From Pomphorhynchus laevis (lineage: Eukaryota > Acanthocephala > Palaeacanthocephala > Echinorhynchida > Pomphorhynchidae), in assembly GCA_012934845.2 (NCBI GenBank), contig WNNJ02002652.1, positions 124,001 to 188,000 on the forward strand: DNA of 64,000 nt, read 5' to 3'. The notes below the pieces were generated by a model, which saw only the letters and a list, made by a program, of their open reading frames with translations, had not been told where the DNA came from and ran no database searches. Of this stretch, positions 1 to 12,689 are shown one piece after another. Position 1 is the first letter of the stretch, and the number at the start of each line of letters is the position of its first letter. Position numbers and translations under genes: made by a program.

Positions 1-626
1 GCAAGTTGTGAGTTTCATTTAATTAGATTTAAATAATAGTAATTTTTTCTAAAATCAACTGCTCTCAAAAATAAGATCATCATTTATCGTATGTTTGTAT
101 CGTCAAAAATCTCTTTAAATTAGATGTTGAACTAAATAATCAAAAAAGGGGAAATTTATTTAATAGTTCGCCAACCTCGCTTAGCAGCTTCAGAAAATTA
201 CCTTCTCAGGAAATGAAAGCTCAGGAAATATATATTTACATTTCTAATTTTTTGTATCGTACAAAATAAGTACATTCAGTTAATTGTTCTATTTTGACCC
301 GAAGTTCATCGTAGTTGTAGAATAAGTTATATTAAAGCTTGTTTTGTCAGAACATTACTTATTTTAGGTTTATGATTCAATCATATAACCAAGAAAATAT
401 TGCTGTTAAGTGTAATGGGTGACATTTATAAAAATATGGTAAATTAACATGAATTTATGAATTTATATCGTGAAGTGTTCGTTAATTTCTGGATGATCTT
501 CTGAATTTTAGGAACAAATCGGCTAACTGAGTCCATAATAAATAATTTATAATTCATAATAAATAATAAATAATTATAAATAATAAATAATTGTTAATAA
601 TAATCAATTATTGATAAAGAATTATT
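1..626. other. AT-rich spacer
   Basis: No gene is visible. Runs of TAAATAA dominate 540-610. Positions about 141-207 hold a diverged half copy of the hairpin element at 627-802, sharing the GGGGAAATTTATTT core and the TTCGCCAACC segment that follows it. Confidence 0.6.
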
Positions 627-802
627 GGAACTGGATCAAAAGGGGAAATTTATTTGATAGTTCGCTAACCTCTGTTAGCATATTCAGAAAATTACATGTT
701 AATATAAATTGTTAGGTAATTTTAATTACCAGGTAATTTTATGAAAATGCTAACAGAGGTTAGCGAACTATCAAATAAATTTCCCCTTTTAATCCAGTTC
801 CA
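627..802. mobile_element. hairpin MITE with 54-bp arms
   Basis: Arms 627-680 and 749-802 are reverse complements with a single mismatch, separated by a 68-base AT-rich spacer. It has no coding capacity, as expected of a miniature inverted-repeat element or a foldback element. It sits exactly at the left edge of the long inverted repeat that starts near 801. The right arm of that repeat near 44,690 continues past this point without a hairpin, so the hairpin appears to have inserted into the left copy. Diverged relatives lie at about 141-207 and 38,520-38,670. Confidence 0.8.
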
Positions 803-1975
803 AATTGATTTTTATTAAAAATTAATTTATGTATCAGAATAAGGATTAGAGGTCATCATGAGGAACTTTTATGTTACTCTATTCCTCGACAAACATAGCA
901 ATGTAATAAATTGGCATATCGTCTCATATTTTTACTTAAAGTCATCACTAAAATGACGGAGATCTGTTTCGTCGACTTTTCAATGGCTTTCCGTCCGGGA
1001 TGATCCACAGTCGATATTTCCCATCGTATTCGATATAGAGGAAACTCGAATACAAAGAGTAAATTCTATTTTTTAGACTTCATTGAATGACGTTAGTTCC
1101 TGTAGATAAACACTTCTCAGATTATTAAATTATAATATAGCATTATGTTCTAAATAATAATCCTTGCTTCATTATCTCTTTGTTTTTAAGACGCAAAAAA
1201 ATGTGAATGTCAAATAAACTTTATTTTTGAAGAAAGCACATCTTAATAACTTATAAAAATAGAAAATATTGATGTGAAAATGTGTGTGTAGAAGTCACAC
1301 CAAATCTTAGCTAATTTTATGACATAAAATTTAAAAGCTGTTGTATCTGATAACAAAAAACTTTGGCGAAATTTATTTCTACTCTAGTGATCTGAGAGGA
1401 AACAGTCAAATAAGAAGAATAAATGTAATCACAGAATCAATATGTCAATATCGGTTGTAAGTTAAAAGTTTGTTGATGAGTTAAAATTTGAACTTATTAA
1501 TAAATAGCTTAAATTTCTAATGTTTTTACTATCCTAATATATCTTTACCAGCTCAAATCGAGATATAATTAAATAGCGATATGTTATAAAAAGTAAACGT
1601 TGAATGTGACGCGTTCTATAAAATTACATTGATTTTCAATATTTAGATAATTCGATATTGCTAATTTACTTTCTAAAATTCTATATAAATATATCCCTTG
1701 TATATAATGTAAAGAATTGTATCATTCAAGGCGTTTATAATATCATTTTATATTTTTATAATTATTTATATTTTAACTATTGAACTGTTAGGAGTAAGAC
1801 ATGTATTATTCCCTCATATATTAATCTTATAAAATAAAAAATAAACATTTTAATTTAATAATATAATAATATTTAATAATATATTTTATAATATAAATTA
1901 CAGTAACTGTTTTAAACTATTATGAAATTAGTATTTTATAAAAAATTGTATGATTCAGGGCGTTTAACATCCAGA
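801..1975 (+). repeat. left arm of 1.2-kb inverted repeat
   Basis: This segment is the reverse complement of 43,510-44,690 along nearly its whole length with scattered substitutions and small indels. Landmarks found in both arms are TATCAGAATAAGG at 832 (reverse at about 44,660), TCCGTCCGGGATGATCC near 990 (reverse near 44,495) and ATTGTATGATTCAGG near 1,945 (reverse near 43,530). I see no protein in it. It may be a non-coding transposon or an old duplicated segment. Confidence 0.8.
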
Positions 1976-2179
1976 TGAATAATAACATATGAAAATATCG
2001 TTTACGAATTTTCGACTATTGCAATAGTTCTTTTGAAGTGATATGTTTTGATTTGAAAAAATGATATGTAATATATAAATTAAATCAGCTAACTGAGTCT
2101 ACGTATTGTTATATAATTATAAAATAAACAAAACATAATAATGCTAAATCAAAATTTAATAATTAAATAATAAAATTAA

Positions 2180-2410
2180 TAATTGTTTTTAGATTTTCTA
2201 TAATTTAAATCAAGTTAAAAAATAAAAAATAAAAAATAAAATTTAAAATAAACGTCATTTTTATGAATTGACTAATAAATAACAGACGTTGTATCAGAAT
2301 AAGAATTAGAGGTCATCAGGAGGAACTGCTATGCTATCAGGTTTCGGCCCCTAACTCCTCTACCCAACATAGCAGCGGGGCCAAATACAAATACATAACG
2401 GCTTATATTT
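2180..2410 (+). repeat. AT-rich repeat, inverted partner at 38 kb
   Basis: It carries a second copy of the TATCAGAATAAG start (2,291) seen at 832, followed by a stretch with CTAACTCCTCTACCCAAC near 2,350. The reverse complement of both features and of the flanks lies at 37,918-38,140. A related direct copy is at 44,690-44,850. It is a dispersed non-coding family of at least four copies in this window. Confidence 0.65.
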
Positions 2411-2744
2411 GCAAAGGAAATAGTCAAATAGAGTAGTCAAGCATATTATTTTATGACTGCGGTTTTAAGTCCTTGTTCACTAATGTTCCACCACTACTTC
2501 CAACAATATTACTAGCATCTGAGTTATTAGCGTTCAAGTGTGACAATCTTAAATTGTCAACAACTAATTGGGAACACCTATTATAGTATGTAATATATTT
2601 TATTATATTTATTACAACAAAATATTAATATTAATCAGATAAGTTATTCAATAATGCCCACTGCAGCCTCTCGGCTTTGGGCTGATAGCAAAAGTTACAG
2701 GAATTACATAAATTGAAAGCAAAATATTTAAAATATTAATCACG

Positions 2745-3200
2745 ACTGGGGGTGAGATTTTACTTGTAGGATCATTGACTTTGATTTGAAGGCGTTTTTA
2801 TAGCGTCAGACTGGGAGTTTACGAATTATATGGGCTGATTGTTTAATGCTAACTTGTCAGTTCGGGCCAGGCGACCACCACCACGAAATTTACGGCTTTT
2901 GTTTTTAATGTGTTGACAGTGAGGTCGTATTGCAAACAGTATACATTAAGTTGGTCAAGTAGTGTTTGTAAAATTGTAGTGGATTCTCAGATTATCAGAA
3001 GATCATCGGCGAAAAGAAAGATTTTAGACTTGGTAGACGTCTATTTTTAAAAAAAGAGGGCAGGTCTTCGATAAAAAGTGAAAATATGATAGGGCTAAGT
3101 GGGTCGCCTTGTAATAATCCTTTATGTTGAATAATGGGTGCAGATATGGATACGCTGTTGAATATGCTTATTTATTGGGTGACAGAAGCTGACGTATTGT
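2745..3200 (-). pseudogene. LINE reverse transcriptase fragment
   Basis: Reading the minus strand from about 3,180 downward gives a reverse transcriptase palm with GLLQGDPLSPIIFSLF, then a decayed ADD-box region (SPMIF, with DDLLI in a neighbouring frame), then LDQLNVYCLQYDLTVN and KTKAVNF. GGRLARTDKL follows in another frame. The order QGDPLSP, then LDxLxxYC, then KTK, then GGRL is typical of Jockey/R1-like LINEs. Stops and at least one frame change show it is dead. The 5' parts (endonuclease and fingers) are absent. The clade assignment is inferred from motif style only. Confidence 0.6.
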
Positions 3201-3218
3201 GTCGAGCAATAGTGTTTT

Positions 3219-3251
3219 GTCGGCTTCTGTCGTATTGTGACAGAAGCCGAC
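3219..3251. repeat. 13-bp perfect hairpin
   Basis: GTCGGCTTCTGTC at 3,219-3,231 and GACAGAAGCCGAC at 3,239-3,251 form a perfect stem with a 7-base loop. A third, near-identical GACAGAAGCTGAC lies at 3,181, and a second stem-like pair (CCTAGT...ACTAGGG) follows at 3,262-3,282. These are probably simple local duplications rather than a regulatory site. Confidence 0.6.
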
Positions 3252-3369
3252 GTATTGTGCCCTAGTTATTATGACTAGGGATATCAGCCCTAGTCGTTGT
3301 GAATAGGGCTGTCAGAAGATATGGGGGCAGTTGTAAAGTCGTTATCTTTATATTCACACTTATGAGAGA

Positions 3370-4000
3370 AATTTATGTACCCCAGCATTGCTTTTTGTAA
3401 TGCTCGTAGTGTTCGAAATAAATTTAACGATTTAGATGCATTTACTCATTTTCATTAATGCGATGTATTCATTATTGTAGAGACAAGCAGTGGATCAATC
3501 AATAATTCCCTAATTATAGTGAAGATGGTCGAAGAACTGGTGGTATTTTCATCCTTCTCAAATCAACACTCTCTTTTGATATAAGTAATTGTGGAGGGCT
3601 TGTTGAGCTTACTGAGCGATGTAAGGAGCTGAAAATCTTAGGTATTACTTTTAGTAGATCACTGACTTTGAGTCTTCACGTAGAACAGATTGTAACTTTA
3701 TGTTCCAAACGTATTTACCTGCTCCATAGGCTGAGATCGTAAGGTATGCCTAGTAATGATTTACGTTTGTTTTTATCGAGCAACCACATAGAAAACATAT
3801 TAACTTATGGATATCCGCTATTTCGCAATATGTCAAAAAAGATTTAGAAATGATGAATCGAATACATCACAAAGCTAGCAGAATATGCGGTGTGCATTTT
3901 CTTGCATTAGAATATGTGTTTGAAGGAATTTTTACACAAAATGTCGAAAGCTGTCTAGATGTCCGAGAAATCTTCAAAATATAATTTATCCAGCAAATTA
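3370..4000 (+). pseudogene. LINE fragment, endonuclease start joined to RT end
   Basis: The first part reads SIAFCNARSVRNKFNDLDAF, then DVFIIVET, the usual start of an apurinic-type LINE endonuclease (N-A-R-S, then D-x-x-x-x-x-E-T). After a GGIFILLK segment it jumps to LKILGITFSRSLTLSLHVEQ and KRIYLLHRLRS, which belong to the C-terminal thumb of a CR1/Jockey-type reverse transcriptase. MNRIHHKASRICG follows near 3,850. The whole catalytic palm is missing between these parts, so this is an internally deleted copy, and it also contains stops. Confidence 0.55.
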
Positions 4001-4030
4001 GTATTCTCATAAAATATGCCATATATTTAT

Positions 4031-4488
4031 ATGAAATATCATGACAATATGCCAAACTCGTAACAAATCTTCAGGTTTTCCCACACATGCTTCAATATAA
4101 GAAAGTTGTGCGATCTTTTACAAGTCGAAATATTCTTGTAGATACATGGTTAATCAAGAGAAAAAGTTTAGCATAATCTGAAGAATCTGATTGCAAACGG
4201 ATGGTTCACAAGTCTCTTTTTCAATGTGCCCAATGTTCTTGGGAATCGCTATTTGTCATGATCGATTGACAGCATGTTAGGTACCAAGACTTAGTCCGTT
4301 TCGTCGAATACAATAATCTGTTGAATAAAGTGTCGTAATCGAGAAGACATTAATATGGTTTTTATTCAACAGATCTACAATAAATAGTTAGTAAACGATT
4401 ATAAGTAGTTAATAACATTCTTTTATGTGAAATATCATGACAATATGCCAAACTCGTAATAAATCTTTAAGTTTTCCCACACATGCTG
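4031..4488. repeat. 62-bp direct repeat pair, 395 bp apart
   Basis: Segments 4,031-4,092 and 4,426-4,488 are near-identical; both contain TATCATGACAATATGCC and TTTTCCCACACATGC. The DNA between them shows no gene. The pair could come from a local duplication or an insertion between target copies; I cannot tell which. Confidence 0.6.
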
Positions 4489-4931
4489 CATCAAAATATT
4501 GAATGAAAGTAAATAGAGGAATGAACCGTTAATCCATGTCGTAGTAGTCAGTTTTTTCTTATCTTTTTTCTCTTTCTGTTTAATTGTACGATGAATTAAT
4601 TTTAGTGTTTTTTTTTTCATTTTTTGATCAATTATTCGAATATAATGTAATGACTCAATTTTATATTTTATTGCTCGCCAAACATGGATGACTAGCCAAA
4701 AATAAAGGCACTTATTATTATATTGGGTAAAAAATTATAACAAATGACTTGGATACGTACAAATAACATACATTTACTTTCATTTGTCAGTTTGATATTA
4801 TCCTCGTGTGATTGTTTGAATCCTATCAGCATCATTGTACACTACAATCAGCGTGGGTGGTTGTATACATATTTACACTGACACAATCCGAGCAAGCTGT
4901 CCTTAACAAGTCGTTTTTAAGCATCACAAAT

Positions 4932-7900
4932 ATGCCTCGTGGGAAACCAGCCACATGTCACCGTTGCTGCAAATGTAATGACCACGCTGCTGTGTGTAAG
5001 GGATGTCGATGTGGGAAAGCCAAAACTCCTTGTCTCTAATGCCTGGCTCCGAATTGCAAAAGTCATCAGCAGCCTCGGGACCCAAAATAGCACACAGTCC
5101 GGAAAACGCAGTGATCATCGAGTCAGTAGCTTGTGAACTTTATATACCTTGTGACACGTCGATCTTAGGGTCGATTCAGACTAAACACGGATGTATATCG
5201 TCATTGAATGGAACCCCAATCGAAATTTTTTTAATGAGGTAGTGCATGGGAGTCCAAATTTATTACGCTTACCGTCATGCTCAGCATCAAACAACTTCAT
5301 ATCGGAACTTGCCGAATTTATGAACAAGCTGAGACCAACAGTTGCTCTCTTATGTTGGCAGTACTTCTTCCCCGACTAGCGCTTCAATGTTTTCACAAAA
5401 ATAAATCTAAGCTGACCAAGGAAATTCTGCAGCAAGGTATGGGTTTTTTAGGTCCGATTCCTACAACATCAAATATCAGGAAAATCATTCAAACGTAACA
5501 AAAATAACTTTAGATGTTTATTCAAGAAGCTGGTGTTTGATGGTATACTTACGAATACGGTAAAATATCTTGACCCTGACACAGCCTCGACACGACCCCT
5601 CAGTTTGCATGAGATGATTAATGAGAAAACAGTTATACAGCTTATTGTTGATAAACACCCTGCAGGAGAATATTCGACTAATGATGCCTTGCTATCACAT
5701 TACACCGAGTCAATTAATCGCGATACAATAATCTTAAACGCGCGGAAAATAAGAGATGGTGCAATGCCATCTGGGCTAGATGCAAGGACGTGGAACGCGA
5801 TACTTAATACATTTGGCTCTTATTCACAACATTTAGCTGAATCCTTGTCTCGTTTCGCAAAGTTCTTTTCGATTCACGAGGTATTCAAAGCATCATTGAG
5901 AGCTCTTACAGCAAGCAGAATAATCCCATTAAGCAAAATTAGGGGAGTTCTATCAATCGGGATAGGTGATATGTCGAGAAGGACCATGTCGAGAGCAATT
6001 TTAGAGTCTTCAAGACATCACTACAACAGGTGTGTGGATCTTTACAATTTTGCGCGTCACATCGGGCTGGTACAGAATGTGTTGTCCACGCTTTGTGCGA
6101 ACTACTCACAAAGAAAAAGAGTTTAATATTATTGATAATCGACGCTGACAACGGCTTCAACCGAATAAACAGGAAAGTCGCTTTAATCAACATGGCGTAT
6201 ATATGTCCCGTGCTACAAACAGTTTTATCAAACCTATATTGAGAACCTTCTTTACTTGCTACGAGAAAATAATTTGTTGAATCATCAAAAGTTTCACACA
6301 AGGCGATGTATTCTCGACGGCAGCCTTCGCCGCAGGAACCATACCTTTAATACTATGACTGAAATATAATTACGTAAATGTCGACCAGCTTGGGTACACC
6401 GATAATGGTAATCTGGTGAGTACTCCAAAACAAGTAAGAACAATGTTCAATTAATTACATGAAATAGGGCCTCGACATGACTGTCACATCAATACCGCAA
6501 AGTGCAAAATATACATTAACGGAATTGACATCGCAGACATTCGTCGAGAATTCGACAATACCGAGGGACCGTTGTCGAGAATGGACTGAAGGTTTTGTGA
6601 TCTTCAATCGGTGATGACTACTTTTTATTGAACAGTATGTCAAATTTTTTGTTTCCTTTCCTCTTGTTCCTCAGCTTTGGATCGCCTGGCTACATTAGGC
6701 ATTTTGGATATCCAAACTGCTTACACAGCATTTATAAGATCGCTACAGTATAGGTGGACACATTTAAAAAGATCCTGTAAATGTTTAGCTGATTGGTTTG
6801 TCCCTTAGCAGACTCGATAAGGAATCCGTTTTCAAAATTATTTGACATTATACTGACGAACGACGGAATTATCTAGAGAGCTTATTGATTAAGTTTTAGG
6901 AATGATGGTTTATCAATTCGCGAGCCATTGATGTCATCACACATCGAGTATGATGCATCATTATTTAGCTGTGCTCCATTCTTAGCTGGGTACTCTGGAG
7001 ATGAACTTATTACGCAACGAGGAGTGGTACTTAAAAGTATTCGAAACCAAAGCTTTTCAATCGGAAGAGCCATACGTACAGCAGTAATAGAATGTACTGA
7101 TCAGCAGACAAAAACCTCTATCGAGTATGCCTCTGTAACTGCAGCGTAAACATGGCTATCCTCATATCCGACGCATGATAAAAACATGAGACTTAGCAAT
7201 GACGAATTCAGGGATTCATTAGCAGCGAAATATGGTTTGATTCCTGCCAATACTCCGAAAATGTGTCAATGAGGAGAATATACATATCTTGCTCACTCAT
7301 TTTAGTGCCCCTTAGGAAGTCTTCCGTCTATGAGACACAATGTGGTTCGGGACTTCTTCCAAACTCACTGACTAAACATTTTTCGAGTGTCAAGATGGAA
7401 CCAATGTTGAGTCAATTACCCTCTGATACAATCTTTGAAAACCAATCTACAATAACAGAGAGTGATGCAAAATCAGATATAGCCTGCTCAGGTATATTTG
7501 GGGGCAGAACGGAGCGCACTTTTATTAACGTCTGCATTTTTAATGTGTTTGCTCCGTCAAACTATAGAAGATCCACAGAGTCAAGTTTTGAATATCACGA
7601 GCAACGGAAGCGTATCAAGTACCTTGAGAGGGTAACGACTATAGAACACGTTTCCTTCATTGATGGTGTATTTTCAAGTTTCGGCGTTGCCGGTAAAAGT
7701 ATCACATCACTCCTAAAGCGGATTGCTAATCTTGAAACACGGAATTCAGGTACGAGGTATACAGACATAATATCCAAATTACTTTCTCGCCTGAGTATAC
7801 TTCTTTCAAGAATGACTTCACGATGTATCCGTGGATCGCGATCGGCATACCATCCACCCGATAAAAGCAAAATCGACGTCGATGAGTTTACGTGTAATAA

Positions 7901-7957
7901 GTTGTAACAACTAGCAATAATAATGAAATATTGTGAGGTCCATTTGAGGGAACCCAA
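4932..7957 (+). pseudogene. decayed family A LINE (restriction-like endonuclease type)
   Basis: The 5' end at 4,932 encodes MPRGKPATC followed by the cysteine cassette (CKGCRC). Further on, 5,757-5,830 reads AMPSGLDARTWNAILNTFG, the conserved GPSGLD entry to the family's reverse transcriptase. DADNGFNRINRK near 6,140 is the catalytic-A box. The C-terminal part around 7,480-7,900 carries SDIACSGIFGG, FINVCIFN, EYHEQRKRIKYLERV and EHVSF, the nuclease region and tail of the family. The 3' end has the family's terminal motif at 7,937-7,954. Many frame changes and stops spread the parts over three frames. It is about 3.0 kb long, against 3.27 kb for the complete copy at 57.1 kb, so it is old but nearly full length. 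Confidence 0.8.
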
Positions 7958-8440
7958 TTTTGTGATTTTGATAACAATAATGAATAGTGAAAAAAGAATA
8001 AAATTAATATCATCATCATTTTTGTGGTATTAGAAGCAAACTAACATAGTATTTCATATAATAGTATCTCAAACTAATAGTATTTCATATAATCGGTAAT
8101 CTGCATTATCGATTATATCGATTATTATCGCGTTAATATTTAGAATTTGGCACAACTTGATTGTTACTTTCATAAATTTTAAAACGAATCGTTGAAACTT
8201 AATTAATGATGTGAAGTTACTGCATTAGTTTCCAAATTTTCTAAGGGAACAATCTCTTGCATAAATAGATAACCAGAAAATGAAATAAATTTGCTATGGC
8301 ATTTCGTAAGAACTTGTCAAGTCCATTATTACAAAAGCCAGTTAAATCATTTAACCGAGACTTCTATCTTTAAATATTTTGAAAGTTGGAAGTTTTTTTT
8401 GTGGCAAATGCACACAGAACAGATTAAAAAAGTTAATCGT
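7958..8440. other. AT-rich spacer
   Basis: No gene or RNA is recognised. A short internal duplication of TAGTATTTCATATAAT occurs near 8,050 and 8,080. Confidence 0.5.
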
Positions 8441-11400
8441 TTAGTAGCATCGATTTTAGTTGCTTTTTGAAAAATTGGAGTGAGGATGATGATCGCAGAT
8501 GATCAGGTAGGGAATTCCAAAGGAGAGGAGCAGCAATATGTAGATATCGACAGACAAAGTTGTTTTATTTAAGAGGTACGTGTAGCAAAAGAGAAACACA
8601 GGAACGTAACTGAGTAGAAATATAGCGAGATTCACTTAGAGTTAGCAGATAGAGATAATAAGGAGAATTACAATGGAGAAGGCAATAAGTTAGACAAAGC
8701 ATCGAAAACGAACGCGATGTTCAATACTTAGTCATCCAAGTTTTGATAAATAGGAAAATATATGATCGAATTTACGAAGTCGATAAAGGATGCGCACAGC
8801 AGTGTTAATGAGGCGCTGAAGAGGTTTAAGGGATGACTTTGAAGATAAGACGAAAAGGCTAAGACAGTAATCGATACGTGGGAAAAGAAGGGAGGAGATA
8901 CGAGTTTTACATTAACTAAAATCTAGAGAATTTCTGACGAGACGAATATCACGTAGAAGAATATTTGAAGACCTAGTTTTATCACGAATAAAGGGATCGA
9001 GATGCAGGTTATAGTCGAAGTGAATACCTAGAAATACTAGTTTATCTACTGCAGGAATAATTGTGGTCTGAAGATACAGAGAAGGAGGAAAAACAGAAAC
9101 AGTGGAGGGTGAAATCCATAACATGGTAGGATTGAGGGACATGCGCAAAGAAATTAGATGTTCTAATAGAGCACTAAGACAATTAGATGCGGATACGAAA
9201 AGTTGGCTTAGGGAGTCAGGAGACGAATGAGAATAAAGAAGTATATTATCAGTGTACTGCATTACCCTGAAGCAGAATTTACAAGTTATACAAGATAAAT
9301 CTCCAAGAAGAAGCGTAAATAGAATAGGGCCAAGTACAGAACCTTAAGGTACACCACAAGAGAGAGAAGATAGAGGAGAACACATTGAATTAGTATGGAC
9401 GGAAAATGATCGATCGGAGAGATACGAAGAGAACCAAGCCAAGGTGAACGAAGAGAAACCATAGTGATAACGAAGACGAAAAATAAGGATTCGTGATCGA
9501 CAATGTCGAATGCAAATGAAAGATCGAGCGATATTACCACACTACAAAGTCTTTTGTCACGAGCGGAGAGCAGATCAGAAAATACTTTATGACATGTTAG
9601 TTCGGTAGAATGATTGGAGCGGAACGCAGATTGAAAAGAAGGGTAGAGCTGCGATGAAGATAGATACTTGTTTATGTGATCTAATACAACGTGTTCAAGA
9701 ATTTTAGATAAGGTTGGTAGAATTGATATTGGGCAATAAGATGAAGGAAGAGAGGGGTCAAGAGAGGGCTTTTTAAGTATGGGACGAACAATGGACGTTT
9801 TCCAAAGAATAGAAAATATTCCATTCACGATTGACGAGTTAAAGAGGCTGGTAAGGAAATGTGTGAAGTCTGTTGACAACAATTAGAGAATTCATGTAGG
9901 GATGGGATCGGCAGGAGAGGACTTACAAGTTAACGAAATAAGAAGACAAGATACCTCATCTTTAGATGCCGCAAGTAGATAAAAGAGCTCTGGGATACGA
10001 ACATACGAGATACAATAAGTTTGTGGAAGGACGATGATCGAATCGATTAGAGAAACAGATTTTGAAATTAGGTAATCATAGAATTGAGAAGGATGAAGAG
10101 TGGAGGTGACAGAGGAACGAGAAAGTAGAGAATTAGAAGTTTTCCATTTAGTTTGAGAGTCATTAGCGGAAGACAGTTTGTTTCGCCAAACACTATGTGC
10201 CTTAGAACGCATAAGTTGCCTATGCGAACGACGAAGAGCAAAGAATTGGTTACGATAAAAGGATGAATCAAGTTCTGGAGATAGTCTGAGATAACGATGA
10301 TAAGTTCTGAAAGAACAACGCAGGAGGCGGTTTGAAGTCACACACTCAGAGTCGAACCATGCTGCAAGATTTTGACGTGATTGAACAAAAGTTTTAAGGG
10401 GAAGAATTTTATCGAGGATAGAGCAAAATACATTGTCAAAAAGGGTACATAAGTAATTAGGAGATTAGTAGATAGAAGAAGGATACATTAACGGAGAGCG
10501 GTTAATATGAGAGCGAAGAATGGAAGTCGTGGAATTTCCAGGAACGACACGAGATAATTTTTGCAGGAACATTGATTTTTAACAAAGGGAGATAACATGT
10601 AACAAGGAAGTGGTCAGATAGAGCAGGATCAGATATGCACAATAACGAAGACAAGGCAAGATGCGAAGGTAAGGCAACAATATCGAGGGTACCGCCAAGA
10701 ATATGGGTAGCAGAAGAATAATGAGGAGACATGATTTGAAAATAATGATCATTAAATGTAGAAATCGTCTTTAGGGTATTGGAATCACGAGGACGGTGTA
10801 AGCGAACATTTATATCACCTGGTACAACGCAAGGTAAACCGGAGACGAAGATGAAAGAAAGTAAGTTTGACAGTTCACAAAAAAAGAGTCAGACGGATGA
10901 CATGATCCAGGCCGATAGAATAAGAAAATGTTGAGAAACAACGATCCGGCTTTTACACGGAACCCAAGTAGTTCGAAAGAGAGAGGAACAAATTACAACG
11001 GTAATGATTGCAACGGAGACTAATGGTGAGAGAAAGCTCTAAGACCACCATGGTTAATTGATCGATTTGAAGTAATAGGTTGTTGACGAGCCTTATCGAC
11101 CACAGAGAGATTCTAAGAGCGGAGTAATCATTGGCACGTTAATCATTCTGATCAACGTGCCAAGATTCGGTTAAACACAAAACATCCAAAGATTTATGAA
11201 GGAAAAGATCATATACTGAATCAACCTTGTTACTAAGAGAGCAGATATTTATAACAGCTAATTTCCAGAAAGACTTGGGGAGCAGCGGAGTAGAATCAAT
11301 TAGAAGATACCCCGGATGATTTACTTGAAGTTTTGCTGGAGGATTTACATTTAAATCATTTTCAATCGTTAGGCATATATTGGCTGGGTTAGAAAGATTG

Positions 11401-12431
11401 TTGTTTGTAGACCAAACTTCGCTGAGTACTGGGAAGCTCTCATTTACTGCATGGGCTTCCCTATTTGATGAAATTACTATCTTATGCTCTCTAATAAAAT
11501 ATCGTTTACTTGGGTCTGACTTTTTTCGTTCGGATAATTCTTTCCGTAATCTCTTAAGTTCCTCTTGTTCAAGTTTCGACAAATCAGGGCACAAGTACAC
11601 CTTATGAAAGATATGAATTCTTAAGCTTAAACGAAGATTTTAAAGATGATGCCACATGGCTGACGCTAGTTTTTACCTTAACACATGGAGGAGGGTTAGT
11701 ATGAAGTGCAGGGAGTCGATGAAAGTCTAGTTTTTGTTCGACTAAAGGACAACCAATTTCCTTCAAGAGATTTAATAAAACTTGTTGCTCGCTTTCAGAA
11801 ACGGGTAAATTACAAACTATCAGATGTGATGCCTTAGCGCTTTCCATATCAAGACAGTTTGCTAATTTAGAATAAGATTTATCTACCTCTGGTGTGCGTT
11901 GAAAAGAACAAACAGATGAGATACCTGTTTATTGATGCAACGGTTGAGGGAGGAGTTGGTAGACTCATTTACAATTCTATATACGCTCTTTTTCTGTCCA
12001 GCAACTATTTGAATCATTTGATATTAACTGGCTTTTAAGTTTAGTTACTTCAATACGGGTTTCGTTGGTTGCTTTAGCTGCACAAAATCAACAGAGGTAA
12101 TCTTGGGTCAGTAAATCTCTAGAGAGCCTTCTCGGAAGGATTGCCGTTGAATTCACGTTGCAATTATCCGCAGTACACTTCATTTCGATTGAGATAGTCT
12201 CCACAGCGTTTACTGTCATTCCCAGTTCATCGTTGTTCGAATATTGTGTTGAGAATTTGGATGTATGTTTGTCGTTAAATTGATTGGAGGAATCAATCAT
12301 TCTCGATTTGAGCATCGGTGTGCACAACAATTAATGCATTGCTTACTATTTCGAAAGCACACACAGCCCTTACAAACAGCTGTTTGACCATTACAAGGGA
12401 AGCATCGCTCATTCGAAAACTGTTCTGTCAT
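8440..12431 (-). pseudogene. L2-like LINE with N-terminal Cys-rich cassette
   Basis: Read from 12,431 downward. First comes a cysteine cassette (12,297-12,431), then a linker, then an RRM-like ORF1 part (HLIVCNLPVSESEQQ at 11.8 kb; LEQEELKRLRKEL near 11.57 kb). The apurinic-type endonuclease follows, starting LAVINICSLSNKVDSVYD and LCLTESWH, with a GDIN box near 10.82 kb, THILGGTLDIV near 10.7 kb and SDH near 10.63 kb. The reverse transcriptase has SSYCPISILPTLSKILEHV, RSNHSTELTCHKV and LDLSFAFDIVDHE, then YTDN at about 9.26 kb where YADD is expected. The C-terminal tail at 8.4-8.9 kb fits the CR1/L2 'LPLL..WNSLPDHLR' end. ORF1 and endonuclease lie in one continuous reading frame at 11,139-11,600. 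Several frame changes and stops make it inactive. The L2 assignment rests on the HSTE and FD-VDH style. Confidence 0.8.
12297..12431 (-). pseudogene. Cys-rich N-terminal cassette of L2-like LINE
   Basis: A 44-residue frame starts at ATG 12,431 and reads MTEQFSNERC, then CNGQTAVCKGC, V-C, then QCINC and HRC. It has the full pattern C-x2-C-N-G-x2-A-x-C-K-G-C-x-C, then x6-C-x-N-C and x4-C. The stop at 12,297 follows a frame change, because the frame from 12,330 (MIDSSNQFND onward) continues the linker. The same pattern opens the unrelated family A LINEs at 4.9, 34.0, 34.5 and 57.2 kb. It is probably a zinc-binding nucleic-acid module, but that role is inferred only from the paired cysteines. Confidence 0.75.
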
Positions 12432-12689
12432 GGTGATTTGATATACGTGAAATTTATTGCGGTACTGTAGCAATGAATCTGTGGTTTTAAGCTTGTATAT
12501 ATTAATTGTAAGTAGTTAATTATTGTAAGTAGTTGTTGTTAAAGATAGTTCAAATATAAGTAGTTACTGATCAAGAAATATTTAAATCTTAAATAAATTT
12601 TTAATTCAGAATTATTTAATCCTGAATGTATAAGATGTATCAGATGTATAAAATGCTGTTTTATGTTTTAAATTACTTTATTAATTCGT

